A program made the position numbers and the translations under genes. Shown here piece by piece: positions 1 to 11,029 of a stretch of DNA of 52,542 nt; position 1 is the first letter of the stretch; each line of letters starts with the position of its first letter. The notes beneath the pieces are model-generated. The model saw only the letters and a list, made by a program, of their open reading frames with translations, did no database searches and had not been told where the DNA came from. Source of the DNA: Gnetum montanum. Its lineage: Eukaryota > Streptophyta > Gnetopsida > Gnetales > Gnetaceae. The stretch covers positions 63,387 through 115,928 of the forward strand of contig MNCI01008723.1 of NCBI GenBank assembly GCA_015680685.1. Reading direction: 5' to 3'.

Positions 1-39
1 GATAAAATTTTTTCTCTGCCATCTCCAAGCGAAGAAGCA
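1..39 (+). mobile_element. Tail of the 5' LTR of element 1, followed by a possible PBS
   Basis: Bases 1-29 align with the end of the 3' LTR (5342-5370). A CA at 38-39 is a plausible LTR end. The next bases include cggtgccagataac from 43, a possible decayed primer-binding site. I do not assign a tRNA, and the exact boundary is inferred. Confidence 0.45.
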
Positions 40-106
40 ACCGCGGTGCCAGATAACTTTTATAGTTTTCAATATTATTATTTGCATTTTATTTTNATTT
101 TTTTTG

Positions 107-190
107 AAATTTAATTTAGGTGATTTAAATCATTTTACTTTTNTGTTTTTTTTTAAATTTAATTTAGGTGATTTAAATCATTTTACTTTT
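107..190 (+). repeat. 36-bp direct duplication containing a 12-bp palindrome
   Basis: The same 36-bp AT-rich segment occurs at 107-142 and 155-190. Each copy holds the perfect palindrome TGATTTAAATCA. It lies in the leader of element 1, between the LTR and gag. Single Ns at 96 and 143 show that base calling was uncertain in these homopolymers. Confidence 0.8.
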
Positions 191-484
191 AATTTACCTT
201 TCTAAAATTTTGCAATTTCAATTTTACTTTTAAAATTTTTTTAAAAAATAAAAAATATATAGTATCAAATGTTTTTTCCATTTTCTTTAATTTTCATAGT
301 TTATTAGCATTTTATATTTCTTGTTATTTTTTTTTTTTGTTTTATGAGTGACTCTTTTTATAAAACATCTCAATAAAGAACCTCTACTCCTACCCCTAGT
401 CAATCAACTACTCGTCAATTTACTTTGAGAAAACAATGAGCTTCAATTTTTCCAAGTTCAATTCCTAAGAAACCTTGGACTAAG

Positions 485-1804
485 ATGGCAGCCCATCAAC
501 CCCTGGCTCCCTTAGTAAGAAACCCTTTTAATTTTCCTAACTACTATGACATACCAAAATCCCTTTAAAACATAAACTTGTTCTTCGATCCTACAACCCC
601 TACGAATGATGCCCGCCAACACATACAATGTTTTGAAACCTTATTAGGGATCCACAACATTATACATCATGATGTGGCATGCAGGGTGTTTGTAACAACA
701 TTTAAGACCAAAGCAACCCAATGGTTCTTAATGCTTCATGATGCTTCTATTAACACATGGCAAGAATTCAAAAACAAGTTTTTGAATCAATTTGACAAAT
801 TTACAAGCTCTGCTATTGCATCAAGAAACTTTACCAGCCTAAGAAAACTACCTGGGGAAAATGTTAAGGATTATAACCTTATATTCCTTCATCAACTTGT
901 CTATGTGCCAAATGAGATGCAACCACAACCAGATGGTATCCTTAACTTCCATCTCTCTAACATTGATTCATTCTTCACTTATGCTATCAAATCTGATTCC
1001 AACATAATAGAAATACAAGGTTCAATGACAAAAGTTGTGGAATTAGAGCAAATAACACTTATGAACAGCATCCAAACCCAATTTGGGATGATGAGTGTTA
1101 GTAATCCTATGCAATCAAACCCACTCCTACTAACTTTTTAAACGTTTAATGTTATGCCTCAAGTTGTTTCTCCCTTTCAATCAACTCAACCTTTAAGTAA
1201 TTACACACAAGGCCCCATATCCTCTTCATTCTTACCATCCAACACTGGTTTGAATGATGACCAATTAAAAGCCTTGATTCAATCCATCATAAACCCAAAT
1301 GGGACATCAAATTCTATTGAACCACCAACCCAAACCCAAGATCAAATGACCCAAATACTCACTTCACTACAAAAACTATCCAATGAAGTGGTTGAGCTAA
1401 AAATAAACAATAACAAAAGCCTTATACAACCAGAAAAACCAAGTGCATCAATTAACGATGATTATTGTCGTCTTCATAATACAAGGCAACACTTCAAAAA
1501 GATTTGTCCTCAATTCACGGCATTGTATGGTGACAATACCCAAGGGCAACAAAATGGGAAACCCTCTATCATGGTCCTTAATGTACCTCATGAGACAGAA
1601 AATGAAGAGGTTTTCTCATTAGAACAAGTTATGGTAGGTGACCCTAACCCACACAACACTTGCTACTGCAAAATTAGTGACATTATGAATGCTACACAAC
1701 AACAAACTAGGAACAATTTCTATACACCTCCAAATAGAAGATTTCCTAGTCAAAACAATGCAAACAACCAATCCAAGTCATCCCAAGTAATTGTCCCACA
1801 ATGA
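485..1804 (+). pseudogene. Gag of element 1 (capsid domain plus zinc knuckle)
   Basis: The ATG at 485 opens a frame that runs through TAA at 566 and TAA at 1139 to TGA at 1802. The middle part has the layout of the plant retrotransposon gag (capsid) domain, with the landmarks ATQWFLMLHDASINTWQEFK and LNQF near 715-800. A zinc-knuckle variant C-x2-H-x4-H-x4-C (YCRLHNTRQHFKKIC) lies near 1465-1508. A Gln/Asn-rich linker leads to the protease in the same frame. Capsid proteins of this kind build the cytoplasmic virus-like particle that packages element RNA. The stops here are TAA and TGA, unlike the TAG-dominated decay of element B. Confidence 0.75.
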
Positions 1805-2536
1805 CCAAACCCTCCTTCTATACTTAGAAGAGTTCCATCTCAACAAGAAGCCAAAGATGAACATAAGAATTATGATTTGGTTGAGGACTTAAAAAGAGTT
1901 AAAGCCAACATTTCGATGTATGACCTCCTACACTTTAACGAAATGAAAATAGTGATTCAGGATATGGTTCATATACCTATAGCCCAAAGAGAAAAATCCA
2001 CAATTCTTGAAAGGCAAGTTCAATTTGCAGAAAGTCTTAACACATCATCAATACAAAATGTGAATAATTCCATGTCTAGCAAAAAGGACCATCCCCCTTT
2101 CCTAACCACTTTGATTATTTTAGAAAAAAATGTCCATAACTGTTTAATGGATTCCGGTGCAACTGTTAGTGTTATGCCTCTTGACATTTGTAACACCTTA
2201 GGAGCACAAATGATACCACAAACTAAAAGTGTGATTCAACTTTATGGATCTAACGTACCTATGGTAGGGTTATTAAAAAAAGCAAAAGTACAACTTAAGC
2301 AATACCCTACATTTACATGTTATACGAATATCCTAGTAGTTAATATGAAACCCACATATGGTGTGCTCTTATCTAGGACTTTTGAAGCTAAGTTTGGGGG
2401 CTTATTTAGGTCAAATTTCTCAAAATTATTGATCCCTATCAAAGGTAAATCTGAATACGTGACTATACCCCAAGAACCCTTCTACAAACAAGTAGTAATA
2501 ACCTTGGATCAACAAAATCTATCTTTGGAAGATTGA
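1805..2536 (+). pseudogene. Retropepsin-like aspartic protease of element 1
   Basis: This part continues the gag frame. The active site reads LMDSGATVSVMPLDICNTLG near 2143-2202, the D-S-G-A hallmark of plant retroviral-type aspartic proteases, followed by a hydrophobic strand and the GVLLSRTFEAKFGG region near 2362-2400. The family cleaves its own Gag-Pol polyprotein. A TGA at 2534 follows LSLED. The active site itself is intact; the breaks are in-frame stops on both sides, with no frameshift. Confidence 0.75.
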
Positions 2537-3238
2537 AATGCTAATCTTTATGTTGGGGTTATTGAGGTCGACTGTAGTGAACATGTTGAAAATGACTATG
2601 TGAGTGGAACTACAAAAAAGCCTATCTCTTATGCAAATCCCATCCAATCCTATCAAAATTCTAGAGAAGGTGAAGAAAACTATGGAGACACCTTGCCTTA
2701 TCAACAACACGATGGATTTTGTCTAAGTTATCCACCACCTTTAGGGGAAGACAAAGATATAAATAAGACCTTACCTCTTAAAACATTTGAAGGTGTGCTA
2801 AATTTTAACAACACATCCATGGAACATTCTCCTAAAAAAGCTAAATCTAATGACCCACCGAAACCTAAACCTATCATTGAAACTTATATTAAAGAAAAAC
2901 TTTATAGAAAACAATCAAGCAAGATAAGTGTAGGTCCTGATTTTCATAATCTTAAGCATCAACAAATTGTCAAGAGATGGTTTGATAAAAAACATCTAGC
3001 TAAAAATTTTCAAGTAGGTGATATAGTCCTTAAGAGGGATAGAGCATCTGGTCAAACTAGCCCTCAAACTAAGTTTTCCCCTATGTGGTCAAGTCCATTC
3101 CACATTGTAGACATCATTGCCCCAAATGTGTTCAAGGTTGCTGATTTGCAAGGATATAGGTTAAATAGGAATTTTAATGCATTTCATTTGAAACATTTCT
3201 ACTCAGGTACCCCACGTGGGCATCTGGTAGATTCTTAG
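2537..3238 (+). pseudogene. Integrase C-terminal tail joined directly to the protease frame
   Basis: Same reading frame as gag and protease (start 485, offset a multiple of three), closed by TAG at 3236. The last ~90 residues resemble the integrase C-terminal domain of plant Ty3/gypsy elements: KRWFDKKHL, FQVGDIVLKRD, then SPMWSSPFHIVDI and the closing FNAFHLKHFYSG. The first ~110 residues are unrecognised. RT (YxDD), RNase H and the integrase HHCC and DDE core are absent. The simplest reading is an in-frame deletion that fused protease to the integrase tail. Confidence 0.6.
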
Positions 3239-4493
3239 TTGCATGTTTTCTTCCCCTTTTCTTTGCATTTTATATGTATATTGTTGCGTTTCCATATTTT
3301 GCTTGCATTTTCATCATTTCTTTCTTAGCATATTGTTTTGATTATTGTGTTCTTCATATGATTTTAATAATCATTTGTCATTTGAGTTACTTGATATTGG
3401 GTCATCTTAACACCATTGGAAAATAATGTAGATATAATATAACTTACTATTACTATAATATAATGCTATAAAATCCTTTTTATATTTTATAAATACCATA
3501 ACTCTTTCCAATTGATTCCAAGGTTTCAGTTTATTTGTTATGTTTGATTATGGAGAATTTGATTTATGCAAACTTATCATGTTATCATCATGATCATGTG
3601 ACTGTAGGATATCTGATGTTGGAGAGTGGTTAGTCATAATTACTAAGTGACCTTGGAAAATTCTATCTATTCCTCTCATAAGCCCAAGCCCTCAGCTATG
3701 ATGATCCATGGCTATCCTGTGAACAATGGGGTGAAGTGTGTTCATTTCTACTTGAGAATCCTTAGCCACCCAGGAGACCTGCTATGATGCCACCAATCAA
3801 AGGCACATACACGACGATTGAACTGCACCATGGGCAAAGTTTCCAAAAGGACCATGCTCTTTGGCAGTGTAGCTAATCAGCTAGACTCATGTTGGAATTC
3901 CTACCTCAAGAATGAAGTACACCATGAACAAAGTTTCCTTAAAAAAAACAAAACAAAAAAATGAGGACCATGTTCATTGGCTGTGTATAAGTTCTTGAAC
4001 GTGATGGGGTCCAACAGCAATCCTTACCCTAACCTTTGTTTCCCATTTTAAATTTAAGTTTCCCAAAAAAATAAAAATAAAAACCAAGGAAAAATCTAAA
4101 AGTTGTGGATAACTATGATCTAACATGAGTTTTAGCTCATCCTCCTCATTAAGTTTTGTATAAGTCACTTGCTCAAAATAGTCTGCATACTTTTACTGTT
4201 ACCTTGTGAGAATATTGAGAATGAGAGCTTAAGCATATATATATATATATAATTACACATATATATCTATAAATCTTAGTTAAAATAATAATAAATTATA
4301 TTTTTAGATTTTAATGGTTGCTTGGATGGCCTATGTTGATCTCTCTTTCAATTATTTGGTTATTTTAATCATGTTTAGAACATTATAGTTTATTTTCAAG
4401 TTTGCATTTCTTGTTTCATGTTGTTTTTATTTTTTCATCTATTGCATTTTCATTCAAAATTTTCTAGTTTTTGCACTTGCACGCAATCTGTCG
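3239..4493 (+). other. 3' untranslated interior of element 1
   Basis: AT-rich DNA without a recognisable gene. It contains an AT microsatellite at about 4236-4250. It connects the end of the polyprotein to the polypurine tract. Confidence 0.5.
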
Positions 4494-4506
4494 TTTGGGG
4501 GCTAAG
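4494..4506 (+). promoter_or_regulatory. Polypurine tract of element 1
   Basis: TTTGGGGGCTAAG immediately precedes the TG that opens the 3' LTR. Such tracts prime plus-strand DNA synthesis in LTR retrotransposons. The purine run is short (GGGGG) but is placed correctly. Confidence 0.55.
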
Positions 4507-4671
4507 TGTTGAGGCCAACCTCACCCATGCTAGGCATAGGGCCTTGTTTGAACAAGTTTAATATCACAAAAATTCAAAACTCATACAGTATTGACATGTT
4601 AAGCCCTCATGGTCTAAATTAAATGTACTTTCATGGGCTTGAATAACCCATAAATTGTAAAATGCAATGTA

Positions 4672-4787
4672 CTTAGTCAAAGAATGCAACTATCCAACAC
4701 ACATCCAACTCATGCACAACTATCCAACACAGATAAATTGAACCTAGTCAAAGAATGCAACTATCCAACATACATCCAACTCGTGCC
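4672..4787 (+). repeat. 72-bp direct duplication in the U3 of element 1
   Basis: A ~44-bp segment beginning ttagtcaaagaatgcaac occurs at about 4672 and, with a few changes, at about 4744. It sits ~100 bp upstream of the LTR TATA box, where enhancer repeats are common in LTRs. A regulatory role is only inferred. Confidence 0.7.
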
Positions 4788-4884
4788 AACTATCAATGGG
4801 ACACATGTTGCTAGATCTGCTTTCCTGTCATCTCACAGCCGTTGATTCCATTCTTGAATTTCGTGCCCGAGCCCGGTCCAACCC

Positions 4885-4892
4885 TATAAATA
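4885..4892 (+). promoter_or_regulatory. TATA box in the 3' LTR of element 1
   Basis: TATAAATA in a GC-richer context, the expected core promoter of an LTR. The U3/R boundary would lie ~30 bp downstream. Confidence 0.5.
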
Positions 4893-5370
4893 CCATATCA
4901 ATTCACATAAACATGGAGGAGCCAAAGAGCCTACAGCAACCATTTTCTGTTCTGCTGGTAGGCAACACCGATAGCGGAGGTGTTTTCGGTAGTCTTCTCT
5001 CTTCTACCAGTAACGGCAGAACACGGTAGAAGTGTGAAACGCGCGGTGAACATCAACAGTAGTTGCAGGTAGATTGCAGATGATAGTGTGCTTGCCCTAC
5101 AATAGCAATTGTTGAATGACGGTTTTCTATTTTCTCAGACAGAAATAGACATGTTTTCTTTTCTTTTCTTTTTCTTTTCTACCCACGTGGCAAAGACCAA
5201 TGCCCAACAGTGGTGGTGCCAACACGGACACCATGAGGGGTGTTAGTAGAAGTATTTCTTTCTGCCTATAAACAGAAACTTGGCAGAGATAAGTTGTATG
5301 CACATCATTTTGTTCTTTATTTATTTGCTTTCAAACAACAGGACAGAATTTTCTCTTTGCCATCTCCAAG

Positions 5371-6883
5371 NGGTCCTAGGCAATAGTCTCCTAAAACAAG
5401 TTTTCACAGGTGTTGGCAGCATGTCCAAAATTTACGCATCAATAGTTTAGAAGGCATGAAAATTTGGGTTTTTAAATATTGTTCTTTGTTCAGAAGTCGT
5501 GACATTTTTTACTCAAAGAACTTTTTACTTGTAAACAAATAAGATTCTCTCGGCCAATTTATAAATATATATTATAAATATATAACTAACTTAGTGATCG
5601 CCAGTCGTCTGCTTCAACGATGATTTAAACATAACAAATAGAAATATTATAAGACCATGGAATGCTTTATTGAATGATAATAAACATGTTGTAATACAGC
5701 AGACATGATCAATGTACAAACTTGCTTAATTGAAAATGTATAGTTACAAATGATCTGACATTCAAAATGATAAAAATTAGTTGACAAAAAAGAATGAGAT
5801 CATTGTTCATTAGATTTAATGCGTTGCTCTTAATCCAATCTACTTTGAAGGTGCAAAGCCTTAAATATCTTGATATATCTTTCTTTGGAGATCAGAGGGA
5901 ACTCTATAAACATCATTGGTGAAAGAGGAGTCAATGTATCTACAAGGGATGCCTCACCCTTAGACCCCTCATGATCTAAGATAAGGTTTGTCAAGGCACC
6001 GCACAAAAACTATCCAATCTTGGTTGCCTACATATTTGTGATGATTGGATAAGTATGAAGAGGACTAAGAATGGAAGCAATAGGAGAAAGTCATAGTGCT
6101 GACTTGGTACTGCCAAGTCAGAATAGATTTTCTAACACTTAAGTGCCACTCAAAGGCACATTAGATTGTTCCATGGCCCTTGAACCATAGGGAGGAACTA
6201 GAAGAACCTTTGCCCTACCTTAGGAACTCTCTCCCATTTCAACTCTCTTTTAAGCATGTTTGTCTTTAAATTACACATAATAAAGCTTGATTATAATGAT
6301 GTCGAACACAGTAAATTTTAAAAAAAAAAAAAAGATTGTGAGTTTGATAGTTGTCTCTTTTTATAACTATGATGATAAGCCAACACAATAGTAGAGAAAT
6401 AAATACAAGGGGGATTGAGTATGGGCAAAATGATCCGAGTTTGAATATAGGGCAAAACTAAATGTGGAGAAAAAATAAATTGAGCAGAGAAAAAAACAAA
6501 TGTGAGTAAAGGTTGTCACCAGAGGAGCAACATAGAAAACACATAAGCGTTGGGGCTAGACAAATCAATGCCAGTTTCCTTCTTAAAGTGGGACAATACT
6601 TGTATTAATAAAGCAACTACAGAACAAAACAACGTCAGTGGGCTGGACAAAGCAAACTAAATTCACGTTGTGAGTAGGGGTTAACTTACCAAAGTAAGAG
6701 TGAGAAAGGGCAAAAAAACAAACAAAGCAAGGAGGAACAAATCAGCGTAACAAAAAATTGGAAATGTACCACGTCAAAATTTATGCCATGGTCAGCAATC
6801 AGCCTCCTTGGAATACATTAAATCAAACGACAATGTATGGAATTAATTGCCTGCTGAAAATGTAAAACGGCGTTGTGTGCGTT
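5371..6883. other. Anonymous intergenic DNA
   Basis: I see no recognisable gene here. On the minus strand a ~60-codon open stretch ends with TAA at about 5832 and could be the last exon of an unknown protein, but it has no domain I recognise and lacks a convincing start. A short A-run lies near 6320. A single N at 5371 marks an uncertain join with element 1. Confidence 0.4.
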
Positions 6884-7032
6884 TACACTTCTCAAACTTG
6901 TTTGCGTCTCCAAGAAATTTCCAAGAAATCTCACACTTGTTTGTGTCTCCAAGAAATTTCCGAGCAATTTACACTGTTCATGCTCATTTGTTTCTCCAAA
7001 GAATTTCCCAAAAATTTACACGGCTCACACTT
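6884..7032 (+). repeat. Three-copy imperfect tandem repeat (~40-48 bp)
   Basis: Three successive units begin acactt or acactg (6884, 6932, 6971) and share tctccaagaaatttcc or a close variant. A partial fourth unit starts at 7018. All three forward frames are open across it, which explains several spurious overlapping ORFs. Confidence 0.75.
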
Positions 7033-7909
7033 CTTCGCTTTCCTTTACTTTTATGTCTTGTTGGATATGTAATAATCTAGAGGCATTGCAGCAAAGCAAA
7101 ATTGCCAAAAAGTGTAAGAGTGAGAACAGTTGAGATTTTGCAGCGGAGAATGGAGAGCAGGGTTCATGCACATGTAGTATTCTGTAGTAGTTGCAGAGAA
7201 AGAAGCAATTTCCAGCGTATGATTCCACGTAGAGGGAAAATTTTGTCTTGCATAATCTGCGACTTGATTGGCTGCTTTTCTCACTACTTTATCTATTCTA
7301 GGCCAAAACGGCTGTCACGTCAACACACTAAAACCCACCTAGGCTGTTTCAGCTGCTGATGAGCACATTCATTGGCCTTTCATGCAACCTCGCGACATTA
7401 TTCCAAATTATTTATGCACAGTAAACTTTCTGGTGCTACGACACATAAATTCCACAACTTGAGAGCCTTTCTACAATTTTATCTGGCAAGTTGAGAGATC
7501 CTTTCCACCATTTTATTTGTTGCAATGCGAGGTCTTTGTGAATGACCATTTTCCTTCAGAATGACCATTGATAGGTTGAACAGCATTATTTTCAATTGCT
7601 GCCTTACTAGGTTATAAAGACGACTTCTCTCGGGCTAAAGACATTTCCTCTATCTTATTGAATTTTTGAAGAAATCATTTCAGAAAATTGACAGGCAAAA
7701 AGACTTGAAAGAATGGTGGTTGTATGTCCAAGGGATAGATGCTACGTAGTTCTAAGTTCTAATTTAGGAATTTCTGTTTTCTTTAATCATGGGATTAGCC
7801 TCTACATATATTTAAACATAAAAAAATAAAAAAAAAGTCACCACCAACTTATTTTCATGCCACACGCAATGCCACCACCAACTTCAAGAAATTTTTTTTG
7901 AAACCTTAT
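7033..7909. other. Anonymous intergenic DNA
   Basis: No gene, repeat array or element end is recognised. The short open frames on both strands here overlap each other and have no family signature. Confidence 0.4.
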
Positions 7910-8185
7910 GCAACTCAAACTTCCTGCTCTGAGAACATCCAGATCGAGCGGATTCCTGCTCTGCAGGCGCTGCCTGATTTCTGCAAGCGTTAGCTTGGCG
8001 TCCAGACCCTCCGCGACAAGAATATCTGGAATGCCCAGCTTTAAGGCTGCCATCACCGTGAACATTTCTGCAAATGCAAAAATGAATAGCTACGTAGCCT
8101 TCTGACCCTCTACTTCCTCCTCCTTGCTTGCGAACAATCCTCACACAATCCCTTGCACCATTTTTTGTTCCAGTTTGCTACTCAT
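7910..8185 (-). pseudogene. O-methyltransferase first-exon fragment (dimerisation domain)
   Basis: A minus-strand frame starts with ATG at 8185 (MSSKLEQ) and meets TGA at 8141 and TAG at 8090. It continues as LFIFAFAEMFTVMAALKLG, then IPDILVAEGLDAKLTLAEI and a RNPLDLDVL end near 7935. This is the N-terminal dimerisation layout of plant SAM-dependent O-methyltransferases (caffeic-acid/flavonoid type): a helix ending in ALKLGIPD, then LTLAEI...L..RNP. The SAM-binding domain is absent. The two stops and lack of downstream homology mark a dead fragment. It is not TE-derived, so it is either a relic of a local gene or a copied exon. Confidence 0.6.
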
Positions 8186-8570
8186 GTTGTTCAATGCTTC
8201 TACGTTTCTATTCACTGCTCTGCACTTAGATTTAAGGGCGATGCTGCGCATCTGCCCGTGTCGGCCTCTCCCACACACATCTCGTGAACTTTGTACACCA
8301 CTGTGCATCTTGTGACCTTTGTACACCACTGTGCAACATCGTGGTATGGCTGCCCATCATCTGTGGATAACCATGATTCTTGTCGGAGATATTTACATCC
8401 CTCTGAGGCTGATGGTCATGGCATATTCACATTGTAGACTATGCAACATCGTGACATGGCTGCCGAAGATCCTGCAGCCTAGCAAAAACTGTGAGGAGGG
8501 TAGGCTCTGACAGATCTGCTGGTCGTGGTCACAGCAGAGGCCATGGTTCTAACACGGGTTTCAGCCACAA

Positions 8571-8900
8571 TGTTATGCACAAAGTTGCATTACCGAAATG
8601 GCTTGTTTGGAATTTTATTACACGTCAGTGTTATGCACAAAGTTGCATTACCGAAATGGCATATCTGAAATTTTATTACATGTTAGTATTGTACACAAAG
8701 TTGCGTTACCGAAATGGCCTGTCTGGAATTTTAGTTACACGTCAGCGTTATGCACAAAGTTGCGTTACTGAAATGGCCTGTTTGGAATTTTAGTTACACA
8801 TCATTGTTGTGCACAAAGTTGCATTACCGAAATGGCCCGTGGGAAAGTCAATGTTAGTCAACGTTACGTACAAAAAATTAGCGTTACCGAATTATGACTG
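8571..8900 (+). repeat. 58-bp minisatellite, five full units plus a partial
   Basis: Units start at 8571, 8629, 8687, 8746, 8805 and 8862 (57-59 bp). The core is gcacaaagttgcattaccga followed by aatggc, a tggaattttattacac part and gtcag. The first four are close copies; the fifth and sixth degrade. A 100-codon open frame over the array is a by-product of the repeat. Confidence 0.9.
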
Positions 8901-9106
8901 GTAATGGCCTATCGGTCAAACAAATAATAATGAAAAATTATTATTAAAAATGTTATCTTAAATCTAATGCTACTTTGGACCTTGTTTATTTGCCATATCT
9001 TACATTACATTTCTTCAATTTTACTTTGACTTTACCTCATTTAACATTGTTTTACCAACTTTCACTGCTTTTTTCCCTCACGATGGACTTGCCAATAAAA
9101 TAGGCC

Positions 9107-10088
9107 TCTACTGTGGCCTTCCAAGGCTTAAAACTAGCAATGATATGGCCTACCAAGGCCTAAAATTGGCAAAACATGACCTTATTTAACTGCATTTTTC
9201 CATCACTAGGCATTTTTCAAGCCTTGGTTGATCTAGTTTGACATTAATTAATGTCCTTTAGCATCAACATAACCTTATTTAATACCATTTTATGTAGCTT
9301 TAACCATCATGTGGCCTTTATTTGACCCTATCCTACATCATTTGGCCCTTGTATTACACACTATTTACATTATTATTAATATATTTTTTAAAATTATTTT
9401 GACATTATTTAACAATTTTATTACATAGGTGTTACTTGATGTGCTTATGTTGTCATGGAGAATTAAGCTAGGAGGATAAGAAAGCAAATTGGACTAGCCT
9501 CAAAGCCTAAGTGGGCCGCTCTCATGATGTTGTTAGACTAAGTTGACCTTAAATATTCAAACCTTGAGCTTTGAAACTATTGCACCATACAGTTATAACA
9601 CCTTAATGTAGACTAACTACTATTAACCTTGAAGCCAAAAACATCACAGAGGGCCCCTTAGTCAAAGTTCCCATTTGAGACCAAGATGGTGAGGAGAAAA
9701 CACATAGGACTGAGTTCCTCATCAAAACTAAAGCTTGCTCATAACCTCATCAAGCCCTTGCAATGCAACATTAAAAGCCATCACATAGCCTTGATTACAT
9801 CTAACAATCGCATGTTTGCTCATAGTCTTGTTTACTATTGTTGAAAAGTTGCAATGAATGATTGACATTGATGATTTCGACAATCTACAATAAGTGAGCC
9901 TACATGACACCTATTGCATGATAGAGGGACATCTTTCTATAGGCCACCAAGGCCTTAAACTAGCAACATGGCTTGCTAGGGCCTAAAACTAGTGAAACAA
10001 TGGCCTATTGAGGCCTTAAAAAAGCACCATGATTTGCTAAGGCCTTAATTTGGCACCACGGCTTGCCAAGGCCTTAAACTGGCAACAT
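9107..10088 (+). repeat. Interspersed GGCCTTAAACTAGC repeats of element A
   Basis: Two units near 9107-9180 and five at 9938-10088 share the core AAGGCCTTAAACTAGCAAC, with a lead such as TGGCTTGCC. They closely match the array in the intron of element B (31706-32000), and less closely the post-pol arrays of B and C. Unit length is about 28-31 bp. Confidence 0.75.
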
Positions 10089-10980
10089 TGGTGACCTAAG
10101 ATGATTAGATTTATTATACTATCCTACATGGCCTTATTTATTTCATTGTAACAACATGATTTATTTTCTTTGTTTTTTTGTCCTCTTGGAGTTGTGTTTG
10201 TAGGATGAAGCCTTGGACCATCACAAGGGTACAACTCATTACAATAGCAAACCACCATGTGACCTTGATGTGCAAGATTTGGTGAGTTTGTCTTACTTTG
10301 TGAAGAGTGCTTGTACCATTTTCCCTTCATCTAATACCACTCCATGAACCCAACCCTTTAACTCAATTATAACCTTTCTCGTTGTGGATAGCAACTATTA
10401 ATCAATTGTTTGTCATTCATGCACTATAGCCATATGATATCTCTTCATCATGCTTCATTCTCAAGTTCACTTGAATGTAACATAGCTCATTTAGTGGGAA
10501 ACCATTAAGTCCATCGAGCATAACGCATCTTACTTAATGGGAAAACTACTAAGACTATTAAGTGTAACCCAACTCACTCAATGGGAAAACTATATCAAAC
10601 CAACCTTGATAATGAAACCCAATGAAGATTTCACCCCACGAAAAAAATAGGAGGAAGCAAACTACTAAGAGGCCAGATGGCCAGTGAAGCTTCAAAGCTT
10701 AACAGCCGAAGAAACCTTGGAGTGAAGTGATTTGATCCTCAAACACATTTGTCAAGTGACCAACACTTCAGAACATGTCAGTACCATGCTACAGCTATGA
10801 TGACAACATTTGGGATGCATTGTTAGCCCTTATAACCATCTCCTAATGACCTCTTTACTGTTTCCTTATCATAACCTTCTTCCGTCATTGTAAGCACTCT
10901 TGGGCATGGTTCAACACCACCGAATCAACCGCAAAGAGAGAATGTTCTTGATGGATCTATAGTGGTGTTTTGTACTCTTT

Positions 10981-11029
10981 GTTGATGTCTCTCAGGTCAA
11001 TTCTCTAGACATCAATGAAGAGGGGCCAA
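10981..11029 (+). promoter_or_regulatory. Stem-loop and polypurine tract before the 3' LTR of A
   Basis: A perfect 9-bp inverted repeat (TTGATGTCT at 10982-10990, AGACATCAA at 11007-11015) is followed by GAAGAGGGGCCAA and then the LTR. The same arrangement precedes the LTRs of B and C. The tract primes plus-strand synthesis in this class; the function of the stem-loop is unknown. Confidence 0.7.

Larger units (their letters stand above)
1..5370 (+). mobile_element. Element 1: gag-protease-only Ty3/gypsy retrotransposon
   Basis: The window opens in the tail of a 5' LTR: bases 1-29 match 5342-5370, sharing the run ccatctccaag. A leader, one gag-protease reading frame, a 1.25-kb untranslated stretch, a polypurine tract and a 3' LTR follow. 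No reverse transcriptase, RNase H or integrase core is present, so the element would have depended on proteins from another element. The 3' LTR match stops at an N (5371), so its true right end and target-site duplication cannot be seen. Confidence 0.75.
4507..5370 (+). mobile_element. 3' LTR of element 1
   Basis: Starts TGTTGAGGCC after the polypurine tract and ends in the run shared with bases 1-29. It holds a TATA box at 4885, a second TATA-like site at 5267, and a 72-bp duplication near its 5' end. The right end is cut by an N at 5371. Confidence 0.65.
8905..11029 (+). mobile_element. Element A: 3' internal remnant of a Tat-like element
   Basis: This is the non-coding interior that leads into the LTR at 11030. 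It contains scattered units of the intron-type repeat of element B (9107-9180 and 9938-10088) and ends in the stem-loop and polypurine tract shared with B and C. No gag or pol is readable. The left boundary is not defined and is set where the 58-bp minisatellite ends. Confidence 0.5.

Noticed and set aside
8491-8793. 100-codon frame over the 58-bp minisatellite
   Set aside because: The peptide repeat simply mirrors the DNA repeat; the unit length drifts between 57 and 59 bp, so the frame is not maintained.
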